This document shows, in pieces, positions 1 to 8,169 of a stretch of DNA of 64,000 bases. Source of the stretch: Sphingobacterium siyangense (GTDB lineage: Bacteria; Bacteroidota; Bacteroidia; Sphingobacteriales; Sphingobacteriaceae). The DNA is taken from contig NZ_VLKR01000001.1 of assembly GCF_007830445.1 (NCBI RefSeq), positions 124,001-188,000 of the forward strand. The letters run 5' to 3'. The notes under the pieces are model-generated. The model had not been told where the DNA came from and ran no database searches. It saw nothing but the letters and a program-made list of their open reading frames with translations. Positions within the stretch are counted from its first letter, which is position 1. Each line of letters begins with the position of its first letter. Made by a program: the position numbers and the translations under genes.

Positions 1-809
1 AGATCTCTTTTATCCCTATGATAACGTTGTTTATCCTTTTAATGGGAATAATTTTTCCTTTAATCATGGGACCTGAGTTGAAATGGCCATTCTGGTCATT
101 ACTGCTATTGGGAGCAGCAATTGTTCTCGTCCTGTTGTTTCTAAAAAAACAACGTAAATTAGAACAAACGGGCCGTTCTAGTCTACTCAATTTCTCCTTA
201 TTTAATAATCGGGTTTTCAATTTAGGCCTTCTAGCGGCTTTAGCCTATTATATGGTCCAAGATGCTTATTTTATTATTAACTCCAATTACCTTCAAAATC
301 AAAAGAATTATACGGCAACAATGACAGGAATTGCGTTTGTTTTTCAGGGTATTGGTTACGTATTGGCAAGTGTTATTGTCAGCAAGTTAATACAGCGCCA
401 CGGAAAGATCATTGTCCTATATGGATTAGGAATAATGATTTTGGGTTTGCTGTCTCATCTTTTCGTTTTCAATACGATGATCATAGATAGCAACCAAATA
501 CACGCGCTCTTCTTTTTTTATGGTATTGGCTGCGGTAGTGTACTGCCGGCATTAATGACACTTGCATTAAAAGACCTTAACGAAAAACTAATCTCCGTAG
601 GATCCGCCATCTATCTTACTGTACAACAGTTATCTATATGCTTGGGAATCGCTTTTATTGTCGGTATATTCCTCCATCGGAAAGAGACTAAATTTCTTAT
701 TTTGCAGAACATCTCATCTGCCTATGGCTACTCGATCGTACTATCGGTCATATTACTCTTATTTGTCGTATGTACAATAGCTTATTTACCCTCAAAAAAA
801 GTAAAATAG
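1..809 (+). CDS. MFS drug-efflux transporter, 3' part (partial)
   Basis: The reading frame is open from the first base of the window, so the true start lies outside. The Met at position 18 is internal. About 268 residues remain, almost entirely hydrophobic helices with short basic loops, ending in LPSKKVK. The helix spacing and the loop containing FFYGIGCGSVLPALMTLAL resemble the C-terminal half of 14-helix DHA2 (EmrB/QacA-like) proton-drug antiporters. That is family knowledge; the substrate cannot be told. It converges on the minus-strand gene at 869 with only about 60 bp between them, and I see no strong terminator there. Confident as MFS, less so for the DHA2 subfamily. Confidence 0.8.
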   Translation, partial: ISFIPMITLFILLMGIIFPLIMGPELKWPFWSLLLLGAAIVLVLLFLKKQRKLEQTGRSSLLNFSLFNNRVFNLGLLAALAYYMVQDAYFIINSNYLQNQKNYTATMTGIAFVFQGIGYVLASVIVSKLIQRHGKIIVLYGLGIMILGLLSHLFVFNTMIIDSNQIHALFFFYGIGCGSVLPALMTLALKDLNEKLISVGSAIYLTVQQLSICLGIAFIVGIFLHRKETKFLILQNISSAYGYSIVLSVILLLFVVCTIAYLPSKKVK

Positions 810-868
810 CAGGTAATTCGTTCATGATTTCGCTGGGTCTATCATACTTTCTCTCAGGATTAATGTAG

Positions 869-1816
869 CTAATTTGCTGCTTCATACTTGTCTACTAAAG
901 CGTAGTCGTAAGGAATACGGATGCTCAGCGGGCTGGCTTCCCATAAGTCTGAACCGCTGGGCAAATAGAAATCATAGGCATTACGCAGGAAATTCTCCCC
1001 ATTGGGAGCTTCTTGCCAGTTTTTCTTCTCCCTATTGTAAAGTAATATCATACAACTCACGCAGGTGCCCTTATCTTTCATGGTCGAATTTTCATAACAC
1101 TTCCCTATTTTTACAGTTAATTTTTGCTGAATAATAACATCAGTCAACCGCCCATTTGTAAGGTGAATTAGAGCGATCTGTGCATCTTCATCTGTTGGTG
1201 AATGTTTTGCTGCTTTCAATTGATCGAACTGAGCCCGATATATTCGCGCTATTTCAGCCTGCCTCACATCCAATGGTAAGAGATTTGTATCTACGGGATG
1301 GAGGTCTTCAACACCGCCCGCCCGGGTAACACCAGCACTTAATACAATATTTTGTTTGGATGTATCAGTATCAGCGGCAGCTGAGCCTTCATTTTTATCG
1401 AATAGCTGCGTAAGTTCTGAGATATGATGCCCTATTTGATTAAAACCCACAACGTAATTTAAGATAACGAAAGCCAACAGAGCAAGGACTGAAAAGATAA
1501 AAAGTGCCTTCCAAATACTAGTTCGCCCACGCTCATTTGTTTCCACTTCCAAAAAAGAAGATCCTTTGTGATCTGCTTCCTGAGAACCGCCACGATGTTC
1601 AACGAATTCATAATCAGCCAAAAACAGGTCTTTACCATCAAAAAGATCAATATGGTCTTCTTTAAACATCTCCACAATATCCCGGGCAGTTTTATACTTT
1701 ACATTTGCCTGGGTGGCAATCAGATCAATAGCCGCATTTACATCACCCTGTTTAATGAATTCACGAATAGTTGCTTTATCAATTTCGATCGTATTGACGA
1801 GAATATTTTTGGTCAT
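869..1816 (-). CDS. hypothetical single-pass membrane protein
   Basis: A protein of 315 residues that I do not recognise. Residues 1-100 are soluble, mixed charged and helical. A single transmembrane helix lies at about 102-124 (WKALFIFSV...). The remaining roughly 190 residues should lie across the membrane. That part has a Cys cluster (KIGKCYEN, then GTCVSCM) that could form disulfides or bind metal, which is inference. There is no cleavable signal peptide, so the N-terminal third is probably cytoplasmic. It sits directly downstream of dnaE2 on the same strand, 89 bp after its stop. It could be read through from the mutasome operon, but nothing in the protein suggests a DNA-repair role. Confidence 0.7.
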   Translation of the reverse strand: MTKNILVNTIEIDKATIREFIKQGDVNAAIDLIATQANVKYKTARDIVEMFKEDHIDLFDGKDLFLADYEFVEHRGGSQEADHKGSSFLEVETNERGRTSIWKALFIFSVLALLAFVILNYVVGFNQIGHHISELTQLFDKNEGSAAADTDTSKQNIVLSAGVTRAGGVEDLHPVDTNLLPLDVRQAEIARIYRAQFDQLKAAKHSPTDEDAQIALIHLTNGRLTDVIIQQKLTVKIGKCYENSTMKDKGTCVSCMILLYNREKKNWQEAPNGENFLRNAYDFYLPSGSDLWEASPLSIRIPYDYALVDKYEAAN

Positions 1817-1839
1817 ATCGTTTAATTTCCTATAGATTA

Positions 1840-1874
1840 GAATGCTTTGCTACCTAAACGAAGTAAAAGCATTC
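1840..1874. other. 9-bp inverted repeat between dnaE2 and the next gene
   Basis: GAATGCTTT at 1840-1848 and AAAGCATTC at 1866-1874 form a perfect 9-bp stem with a 17-nt loop. No T-tract follows on the minus strand, so it is a weak terminator candidate or a regulatory or processing hairpin in the leader of the gene that starts at 1816. Confidence 0.3.
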
Positions 1875-1905
1875 GACTTCAAAAATGAGATTAATAAATG
1901 AGAGA

Positions 1906-4900
1906 TCAATGAAAATTTCTTCCCTTATGAAAAATACCTGCAGCATTGTCGCCATCAGTTGTCAGATCTTTTAACAAACCTGACATATCAAAGCATCGTT
2001 GCGCTATTACATGAATAACTTCACCTTCAACTTGGATTTTACCCGCAACCATAAGGAGTTTTGCCCGAAGGATTTCTTTACGATATTTTTCAAATACATT
2101 ACTCCAAACGACAATATTTGAAAAACCAGTATCATCTTCAATAGTGATAAATAAAACACCTTTGGAGGTTCCTGGTCGTTGTCTAACAGTAATCAACCCA
2201 CATACTTTCACAGGCATATCATTTTGTATCAAGCCCAATTTTGCTGTGGGCACTACATGGAGAAGATCGAGCTTTCCGCGCAAGAAACTTACTGGATGTG
2301 CTTTAATGGATAGCGAGGTCCTTGCGTAATCAGCCACAACATGCTGGCTTTTTGTTAGCAATGGTAATTCAATTTGCCCCTCCATGGTACTTTCAGATGC
2401 TTGACCTTCAAATAATGCAATCGGCCGATCACCCAATGCTGTAATTTCCCAAAGCGCTTGCCGACGATCAATACCTAATGATGTAAAGGCATCTGCATCA
2501 GCCAATTTCTCCAACGCAATAAGAGATAGTCCAACATCCATCATACCAGTAATGGATGAATAGGCAGACTGCCGACCTTGAGTCAACACAACGGCCTCTT
2601 CCCTTGAAAATCCTTTGATCTGACGTAAACCCAATCGAAGAGCATGTGGTTTTCCAATTTCTCCCTCTAAAGTATTGTCCCATGAAGAATGATTGATATC
2701 AATGGGACGTACTTTTACGCCATGTTTCTGTGCATCAATAACAATTTGAGCAGGTTGATAAAAGCCCATGGGCTGACTATTGAGTAAGGATGCCGCAAAA
2801 ATATCGGGGTAGTAATACTTAAGCCATGAGGACACATACACCAGTAAAGCAAAAGACGCTGCGTGACTCTCTGGAAAACCGTAACTGCCAAAACCTTCCA
2901 ATTGCTTAAAAACTCTATTGGCAAATTCTTCCGTATAGTTTTTCTTTACCATACCATCGACCATTTTTTTGTGAAAAGCAGATACCTGTCCTTTTGCTTT
3001 GAATGTAGCCATGCTACGCCGCAATTCATCGGCTTCCGCAGGAGTAAATCCGGCAGCGACTATGGCAATTTCCATGGCCTGCTCCTGAAAGAGAGGAACC
3101 CCCAAGGTTTTTTTAAGAATGGTTTGGATCTCAGTGCTGGGATAATCAACAGCTTCCTCTTTATTTCGACGGCGCAAATAGGGATGCACCATATCGCCTT
3201 GTATCGGTCCAGGTCGAACGATAGCTACTTCAATGACTAGATCATAAAACTCTCGTGGTTTTAATCGCGGCAACATCGACATCTGGGCCCGGCTTTCGAT
3301 CTGGAATACACCTAGAGTATCTGCATGGCAGATCATATCGTAAACCTTTGGATCGTCTTCTGCCCCAATATCAGCCAGGGTAAGCTCTTTTCCATAATGC
3401 TTTTTAGCGAGATCAAAAGCTTTGCGAATACAGGTCAACATCCCCAAAGCAAGTACATCAACCTTTAGAAAGCCGAGTGCTTCAAGATCATCTTTATTCC
3501 ATTCGAGATTTGTCCGATTATCCATGCGGGCATTTATTAAAGGACAAAGCTCATGCAAATTACCTTGCGTAATAACAAATCCGCCTGTATGCTGCCCCAA
3601 TTGACGTGGAAAGCCAATATATTGATGTGTCAATTCGAGAACTTTTCGCAAATGTTGGTCTTCCGGATTAAAGCCCTGTTCAACCAAACGTTCCAAATTG
3701 ATATAATCGTCCCAATGGCTACTCACAACCCCTGCTAAACGCCCTACAGCATCCATGGAAAGCCCCATGGCCTTGCCAACATCACGTATAGCCCCTTTGG
3801 AGCGCACCTGTGTGACAGTTGCTACGATAGCAGCACGATTGCGGCCATATTTCTCATAAATATACTGGATGACTTCCTCACGGCGCTCATGTTCAAAGTC
3901 GACGTCTATATCTGGTGGTTCATCGCGTGCATCGGACATAAATCGCGCAAACAAAAGCCTGTATTTTGACGGGTCAACAGAAGTAATACCTAAGCAGTAA
4001 CATACGGTTGAATTTGCTGCAGATCCACGCCCTTGGCATAAAATTCCCTTTTCCTTCGCAAATCGAACATAATCATACACCGTCAAAAAATAAGAAGCAT
4101 AATTTTTGCGTTCGATAAAATCAAGTTCCATTTGAATCGTTTCGCGAATTACATCCGGGATATCTCCGTTAAATCGTTTACTGGCACCTTCCCAAGTTAA
4201 ATAACTTAATTCTTCCTGTGTAGTCCGACCATGAGATGATAATTCATCTGGATAGATATATTTCAAATCATCTAAGGAAAAACGACAAGCATTGGCAATT
4301 TTTACACTCTGTTCTACAGCTTCAGGGTACAACCTAAACAAGCGTTCAACTTCAGTTATTGATTTTAGATAGCGCTCTGCATTGGGATATAAATTAAATC
4401 CAGCCGTATGTATTGTGCATTTTTCACGAATACAGGTTAAAATATCCTGCAATTCACGCCTTTCAGGTACATGATAATATACATCACCAAGTACAACAAG
4501 CGGGATAGCCAGGTGTTCGCCCAACTGATTTATTCTAAACAATAATTTAGCATCATCACCACGATAGAGTTTTTTTATTCCTAGATTAAGACACCCCTGT
4601 AGACGCTGTTGACATTCCTGTACAAACGCTATAAATGACTGCTCAAGCTCAAAACCGACCACTAGTTTTTCAGGTGGACAAATAATGAATATAATCCCCT
4701 CAGCATATTGAAACACATCATTTTTGTACAATTCGCATCTTCCTTTTTCCGTCCTTAGATTTCCAACAGTTAACAATGTTGAAAGCCGTCCGTAAGCCTC
4801 TTTATCTGTGGGGTATGCCAATAAGCTTGGCCCATCCTGTAAATCTAGACGACAAGCAGGAATCAGTCGTATACCGTTTTTTTTTGCAGCCATATGTGCA

Positions 4901-5046
4901 CGGACGATTCCAGCAAGGCTATTGCGGTCCGTTACTGCAACAGAATTATACCCCAATCGCGCCGCTTGCTCGATCAGTTCTTCCGGATGAGAAGCACCTT
5001 CGAGAAAACTAAAATTACTTGTTATCTGTAATTCACAATATACCAT
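1906..5046 (-). CDS. dnaE2: error-prone DNA polymerase III alpha subunit DnaE2
   Basis: The protein has 1046 residues, the size of DnaE2/ImuC and shorter than replicative DnaE. The N-terminal PHP domain has the DnaE2-type opening (NFSFLEGASHPEEL, then AVTDRNSLAG). The polymerase catalytic motif PDIDVDFEH lies near residues 376-386, and a further Asp is in KVDVLALG. The C-terminus carries an OB fold at about 948-985 (VCGLITVRQRPGTSKG) and the DnaE2-like segment SIKAHPVSFLR. DnaE2 carries out translesion synthesis with ImuA and ImuB, which lie immediately upstream. The gap to imuB is 9 bp, so the three genes should be co-transcribed. It is the last gene of the operon. Confidence 0.96.
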   Translation of the reverse strand: MVYCELQITSNFSFLEGASHPEELIEQAARLGYNSVAVTDRNSLAGIVRAHMAAKKNGIRLIPACRLDLQDGPSLLAYPTDKEAYGRLSTLLTVGNLRTEKGRCELYKNDVFQYAEGIIFIICPPEKLVVGFELEQSFIAFVQECQQRLQGCLNLGIKKLYRGDDAKLLFRINQLGEHLAIPLVVLGDVYYHVPERRELQDILTCIREKCTIHTAGFNLYPNAERYLKSITEVERLFRLYPEAVEQSVKIANACRFSLDDLKYIYPDELSSHGRTTQEELSYLTWEGASKRFNGDIPDVIRETIQMELDFIERKNYASYFLTVYDYVRFAKEKGILCQGRGSAANSTVCYCLGITSVDPSKYRLLFARFMSDARDEPPDIDVDFEHERREEVIQYIYEKYGRNRAAIVATVTQVRSKGAIRDVGKAMGLSMDAVGRLAGVVSSHWDDYINLERLVEQGFNPEDQHLRKVLELTHQYIGFPRQLGQHTGGFVITQGNLHELCPLINARMDNRTNLEWNKDDLEALGFLKVDVLALGMLTCIRKAFDLAKKHYGKELTLADIGAEDDPKVYDMICHADTLGVFQIESRAQMSMLPRLKPREFYDLVIEVAIVRPGPIQGDMVHPYLRRRNKEEAVDYPSTEIQTILKKTLGVPLFQEQAMEIAIVAAGFTPAEADELRRSMATFKAKGQVSAFHKKMVDGMVKKNYTEEFANRVFKQLEGFGSYGFPESHAASFALLVYVSSWLKYYYPDIFAASLLNSQPMGFYQPAQIVIDAQKHGVKVRPIDINHSSWDNTLEGEIGKPHALRLGLRQIKGFSREEAVVLTQGRQSAYSSITGMMDVGLSLIALEKLADADAFTSLGIDRRQALWEITALGDRPIALFEGQASESTMEGQIELPLLTKSQHVVADYARTSLSIKAHPVSFLRGKLDLLHVVPTAKLGLIQNDMPVKVCGLITVRQRPGTSKGVLFITIEDDTGFSNIVVWSNVFEKYRKEILRAKLLMVAGKIQVEGEVIHVIAQRCFDMSGLLKDLTTDGDNAAGIFHKGRNFH

Positions 5047-5055
5047 ACACTAACC

Positions 5056-6555
5056 TTATGCAAAAAAACCATGTATAAACCATTGATCAGCCTGACCGTC
5101 ATAATGCCCGGCGCGATATAACCAAAAGCGCCGACCTTGCAGATCTTCCACCGCATAATAATCCCGATGTTCACCAGGATCAATCCACCATTCGCGTTCA
5201 ATACGTTCGGGGCCATCTGCTTTCCTTATAGTATAGGTATCTCCCTTATAACGGAACAGTATGGGTGGATAGTCGGGTATGGGTGCTGTGACTATAATAC
5301 GTTCAGGGATCTTCAATAGTCGTGTTGGACGTGGCCTTGCAGTTTGCCAGTCAACAGCTGCAACCTCATCCATTTTAGCCGCTATTTTCATGGATCGTTC
5401 CGGCCAATAGTGCGCAGATGGCACATAGCGTGAAATATCACAATTGGCGTCCCTACTTTTCAAGCGATCTAAAAGTTCGGTAACCGTTGGGTTTTTGAGA
5501 CCAATTCTATTGTTCCAAAGATTTTCCTGAACTGGATCTGCCGTCTCAACTTTGGATACGCCCAAGGTAAATAATTCAATTCCCAATGCCGGTTCAATTT
5601 GCGGAATCTTTAGGACAAATAATTGAAGGATATGTTTAACCTGAGCAGTAGCACGATTAGTCTCAATAGTAATGGTCTCTATTTTTCCATCCACGCGATG
5701 ACAATTCAATTCGGCTGCACGTAATCCTTTACCCTCCCCCGACAAACGCTTACACAACTTGTTTAATAAATCTTCCAAAGCCAGTTCAATACCATTTGCT
5801 GTACAGATAGGCTCCAAACAAGGTAAACGCTCTTCATAGGGTAAGATGGGTTTTATAGAAATAACAAATTCATCTTCCAATCCCATGGCCTGGTCCAGTC
5901 GGAGCAGTAAACTATCGCCAAACCTTCTACGCAACACTGAACGTGGCATTTTTGAAAAACTTCCGATTGACCGTAATCCAAGCGATTGTAAGCGCTTCAA
6001 TTGAACATCTTCCAATCGTAATGCAGCAGGACTTAATGGAAGAAGCGTTTCCGACTGCGCCTGTTCATTTATAATGATATCTTCGTGTCCAAAATGCGCT
6101 ACCGCCCATGCGGCCCCAATGGTATCAGCAATCCCCATACGTACATCATAACCATGTTGTCTAAATTTCGAGACAATACTTGTTAAGTAGGCCGCCTCCC
6201 CGCCCCAAAGATGAGCACAACCACTAATATCCAGGATGATACCGTCGGGCGTATCTAATGCCACTTGTGGTGTGTACCTGATGCACCACTCTGCTATCGA
6301 ATGGAGTAACTTTTCAGCCAATCCAGCTTGCTCATTGATTATTTTAAGTGATGGAATAAATGCCCGTGCATCCGCTATAGCCATACCTGAATGCACCCCC
6401 GCTTGCTCCGCTAATAAGTTACTCCCACTGACGATTAATCTTCCTTGAGCGGCGATGGACAATACAAAGGGAATATTTTGCAAATGTGGTTTGCAAACAG
6501 TGAGCCAATCTGTTTTCAGATGAGGAAACCAAAGTGAGGCAAATCTTTTTTTCAT
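5056..6555 (-). CDS. imuB: ImuB-like catalytically inactive Y-family polymerase
   Basis: The protein has 499 residues with the Y-family (UmuC/DinB-like) fold. It opens KKRFASLWFPHLKTDW where an active Y-family enzyme would have DMDAFFAS. The metal-binding acidic residues of a working polymerase are therefore missing, as in known ImuB proteins. An HhH-like segment (LQSLGLRSIGSFSKMP) and the little-finger region follow. Known ImuB acts as a scaffold linking DnaE2 to the beta clamp; I could not identify a clear clamp-binding peptide. It lies 2 bp after imuA and 9 bp before dnaE2. Assignment rests on fold, missing acids and operon context. Confidence 0.92.
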   Translation of the reverse strand: MKKRFASLWFPHLKTDWLTVCKPHLQNIPFVLSIAAQGRLIVSGSNLLAEQAGVHSGMAIADARAFIPSLKIINEQAGLAEKLLHSIAEWCIRYTPQVALDTPDGIILDISGCAHLWGGEAAYLTSIVSKFRQHGYDVRMGIADTIGAAWAVAHFGHEDIIINEQAQSETLLPLSPAALRLEDVQLKRLQSLGLRSIGSFSKMPRSVLRRRFGDSLLLRLDQAMGLEDEFVISIKPILPYEERLPCLEPICTANGIELALEDLLNKLCKRLSGEGKGLRAAELNCHRVDGKIETITIETNRATAQVKHILQLFVLKIPQIEPALGIELFTLGVSKVETADPVQENLWNNRIGLKNPTVTELLDRLKSRDANCDISRYVPSAHYWPERSMKIAAKMDEVAAVDWQTARPRPTRLLKIPERIIVTAPIPDYPPILFRYKGDTYTIRKADGPERIEREWWIDPGEHRDYYAVEDLQGRRFWLYRAGHYDGQADQWFIHGFFA

Positions 6556-6557
6556 GA

Positions 6558-7298
6558 CTAGCCAAGATTTTGGTAGTTATAATTCCAGTCTTTTACCTGT
6601 ATCTCCTTTTTAGAAAATGTTTTAAATCCTTGTGGAGACCAGGTTATTTGCTCTTTAGCTGGACTACCATTCCTTACCTTGAGCAGCTCTACATCCCAAC
6701 AAGGGTAGCCAATACCAGGTAATCCATCATCCGATTGACTAGGTAAAGAAGTGACTTTCCAACGTGCCGCACAACTCGTCGCCAACAAGATCTTTGGGTT
6801 ATGTTGAAGTATAAACCCTGTAACCCGACTTTTTTCTACGGCAAGTTGAAGGCGCCTCGACTGAACAAAATCCAGCTGATGTATTTCGGCCAGCACGGCT
6901 GTTATGCCATGGCATTTCAACGCTTCTTCCATCGCCCATAACACATCCTTCTCCCGTTTCATAGAAACAAAAACAATCGATGCTGGATCGACCCCAAATG
7001 ATCTGATTGCCGCTGGAAATACCGTTTGAATGGAGCCTATCCAAATACAAATCCCATCAGTTTGCATAAGTTTTCCAAGGAGACCACCAATAAACCCACA
7101 GGATGCAGCACTATCCATGCGGTTAAAGCTCACAAACTCGTGTATTACCCCTTTAGGAAAAACTCCATTCGGAAAAGCTTTCTCCAATGGCCCCAAACCC
7201 ATCGTGCTTGCATCATTTGACCTTTGAGGTACCCCTTGCCAGGCAAGCAAGTCCTTTTTAAGTTTGCTGATCAAAGCCTGTTTATCTTCTAACATCAT
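6558..7298 (-). CDS. imuA: ImuA-like RecA-fold protein
   Basis: The protein has 246 residues and is the first gene of the imuA-imuB-dnaE2 operon. It resembles ImuA/SulA-like RecA homologues: GLGPLEKAFPNG followed by a strand-rich core (GICIWIGSIQTVFPAAI) and a Leu/Arg-rich helix (VQSRRLQLAVEKSRVTG). A clear Walker A P-loop is not visible, which is usual for this family. Family knowledge: ImuA is needed for DNA-damage-induced mutagenesis together with ImuB and DnaE2. Two adjacent Met codons (7298 and 7295) make the start uncertain by one residue. The upstream gap has a candidate TAnnTTTG element; I saw no convincing LexA box. Confidence 0.88.
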   Translation of the reverse strand: MMLEDKQALISKLKKDLLAWQGVPQRSNDASTMGLGPLEKAFPNGVFPKGVIHEFVSFNRMDSAASCGFIGGLLGKLMQTDGICIWIGSIQTVFPAAIRSFGVDPASIVFVSMKREKDVLWAMEEALKCHGITAVLAEIHQLDFVQSRRLQLAVEKSRVTGFILQHNPKILLATSCAARWKVTSLPSQSDDGLPGIGYPCWDVELLKVRNGSPAKEQITWSPQGFKTFSKKEIQVKDWNYNYQNLG

Positions 7299-7323
7299 AG
7301 CCCCTCGTATTTAATATTACACA

Positions 7324-7331
7324 CAAATATA
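7324..7331 (-). promoter_or_regulatory. candidate -7 element of the imuA operon
   Basis: TATATTTG on the minus strand matches the Bacteroidota consensus TAnnTTTG and ends about 25 bp before the imuA start. The surrounding sequence is rich in near-palindromic AT (TAGTATTA, TAATATTA). A TTG lies 16 bp upstream, slightly short of usual spacing. Confidence 0.35.
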
Positions 7332-7422
7332 ATACTAATTATTTTAGCAATAAAAGAGAATGCTACATTTTTTAGTGCAAACAACAGAACTTAGAACCGT
7401 AGAGCCTTTGTTACTTCAAGCC

Positions 7423-8157
7423 TTATATATCATTCAAGAATTGCTGGATAACATCTTTTTTTCTTGTCGCAACAGGAATCATTTTACCATCGGACATTTC
7501 TATCTGGCCATCCTTGAAATATTTTTTTATATAGTTTGCATTGATTAAATAAGATTGATGACAACGAATAAATTCGGATTCAGGAAGCATAGTTTCAAAG
7601 TGCTTAAGGACTTTCGAAACCATCATCGGTTTATTGTCTTTAATATAAAATGTAGTATAACCCTTATCTCCATGGCAATAAAGAATATCATCGATATTCA
7701 CAATCTGAGTGTATTCAAATGTACGTAGTGCTATTTTCTTTGGTCTAACTGGTGACTTCAGATAGCTTTCGGCCATACTTAATTGCATGCTATTGAATCT
7801 AAACTCTGTATTTTTCTTATAGCATTTTTCAATAGCCTCTATAAATTGTTCCGGAACCAAAGGCTTTAATAAATAGGCAATAGCGCCTATATTAAGGGCT
7901 TCTATAGCATATTGGTTAAATGCGGTTATAAAGATTGTATTTATGTCCAATTTCAGCTCGGAGAGGAAGGATAAGCTTGATCCATCTTTCAATTGAATAT
8001 CAGCTAAAATAAGATCTGGATTAGATACAAGTAACTCACGTTCTGCTTGGGCGATTGATGGACTATAACCAACGATCTGGACATAAGGAATAGCATCCAA
8101 TAAAGACTTAATGTACAAATAGATATTATACTCATCTTCAAGAATATAAACTTTCAT
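7423..8157 (-). CDS. LytTR-family response regulator
   Basis: The protein has 244 residues. The N-terminal receiver domain has the acidic pair E7/D8, the phospho-acceptor D53 (in LILADIQLKDG) and the conserved Lys K99 in YLLKPL. The C-terminal half (about 140-240) is a LytTR DNA-binding domain (KKIALRTFEYTQIVNID, then RCHQSYLINANYIKKY). It is encoded 12 bp downstream of the TPR histidine kinase gene, which is its evident partner. LytTR regulators usually bind direct or inverted repeats near their target genes. Inverted repeats that might serve lie upstream of the kinase gene at 10274-10320 (inference). Confidence 0.93.
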   Translation of the reverse strand: MKVYILEDEYNIYLYIKSLLDAIPYVQIVGYSPSIAQAERELLVSNPDLILADIQLKDGSSLSFLSELKLDINTIFITAFNQYAIEALNIGAIAYLLKPLVPEQFIEAIEKCYKKNTEFRFNSMQLSMAESYLKSPVRPKKIALRTFEYTQIVNIDDILYCHGDKGYTTFYIKDNKPMMVSKVLKHFETMLPESEFIRCHQSYLINANYIKKYFKDGQIEMSDGKMIPVATRKKDVIQQFLNDI

Positions 8158-8169
8158 AATTTCACGTAT

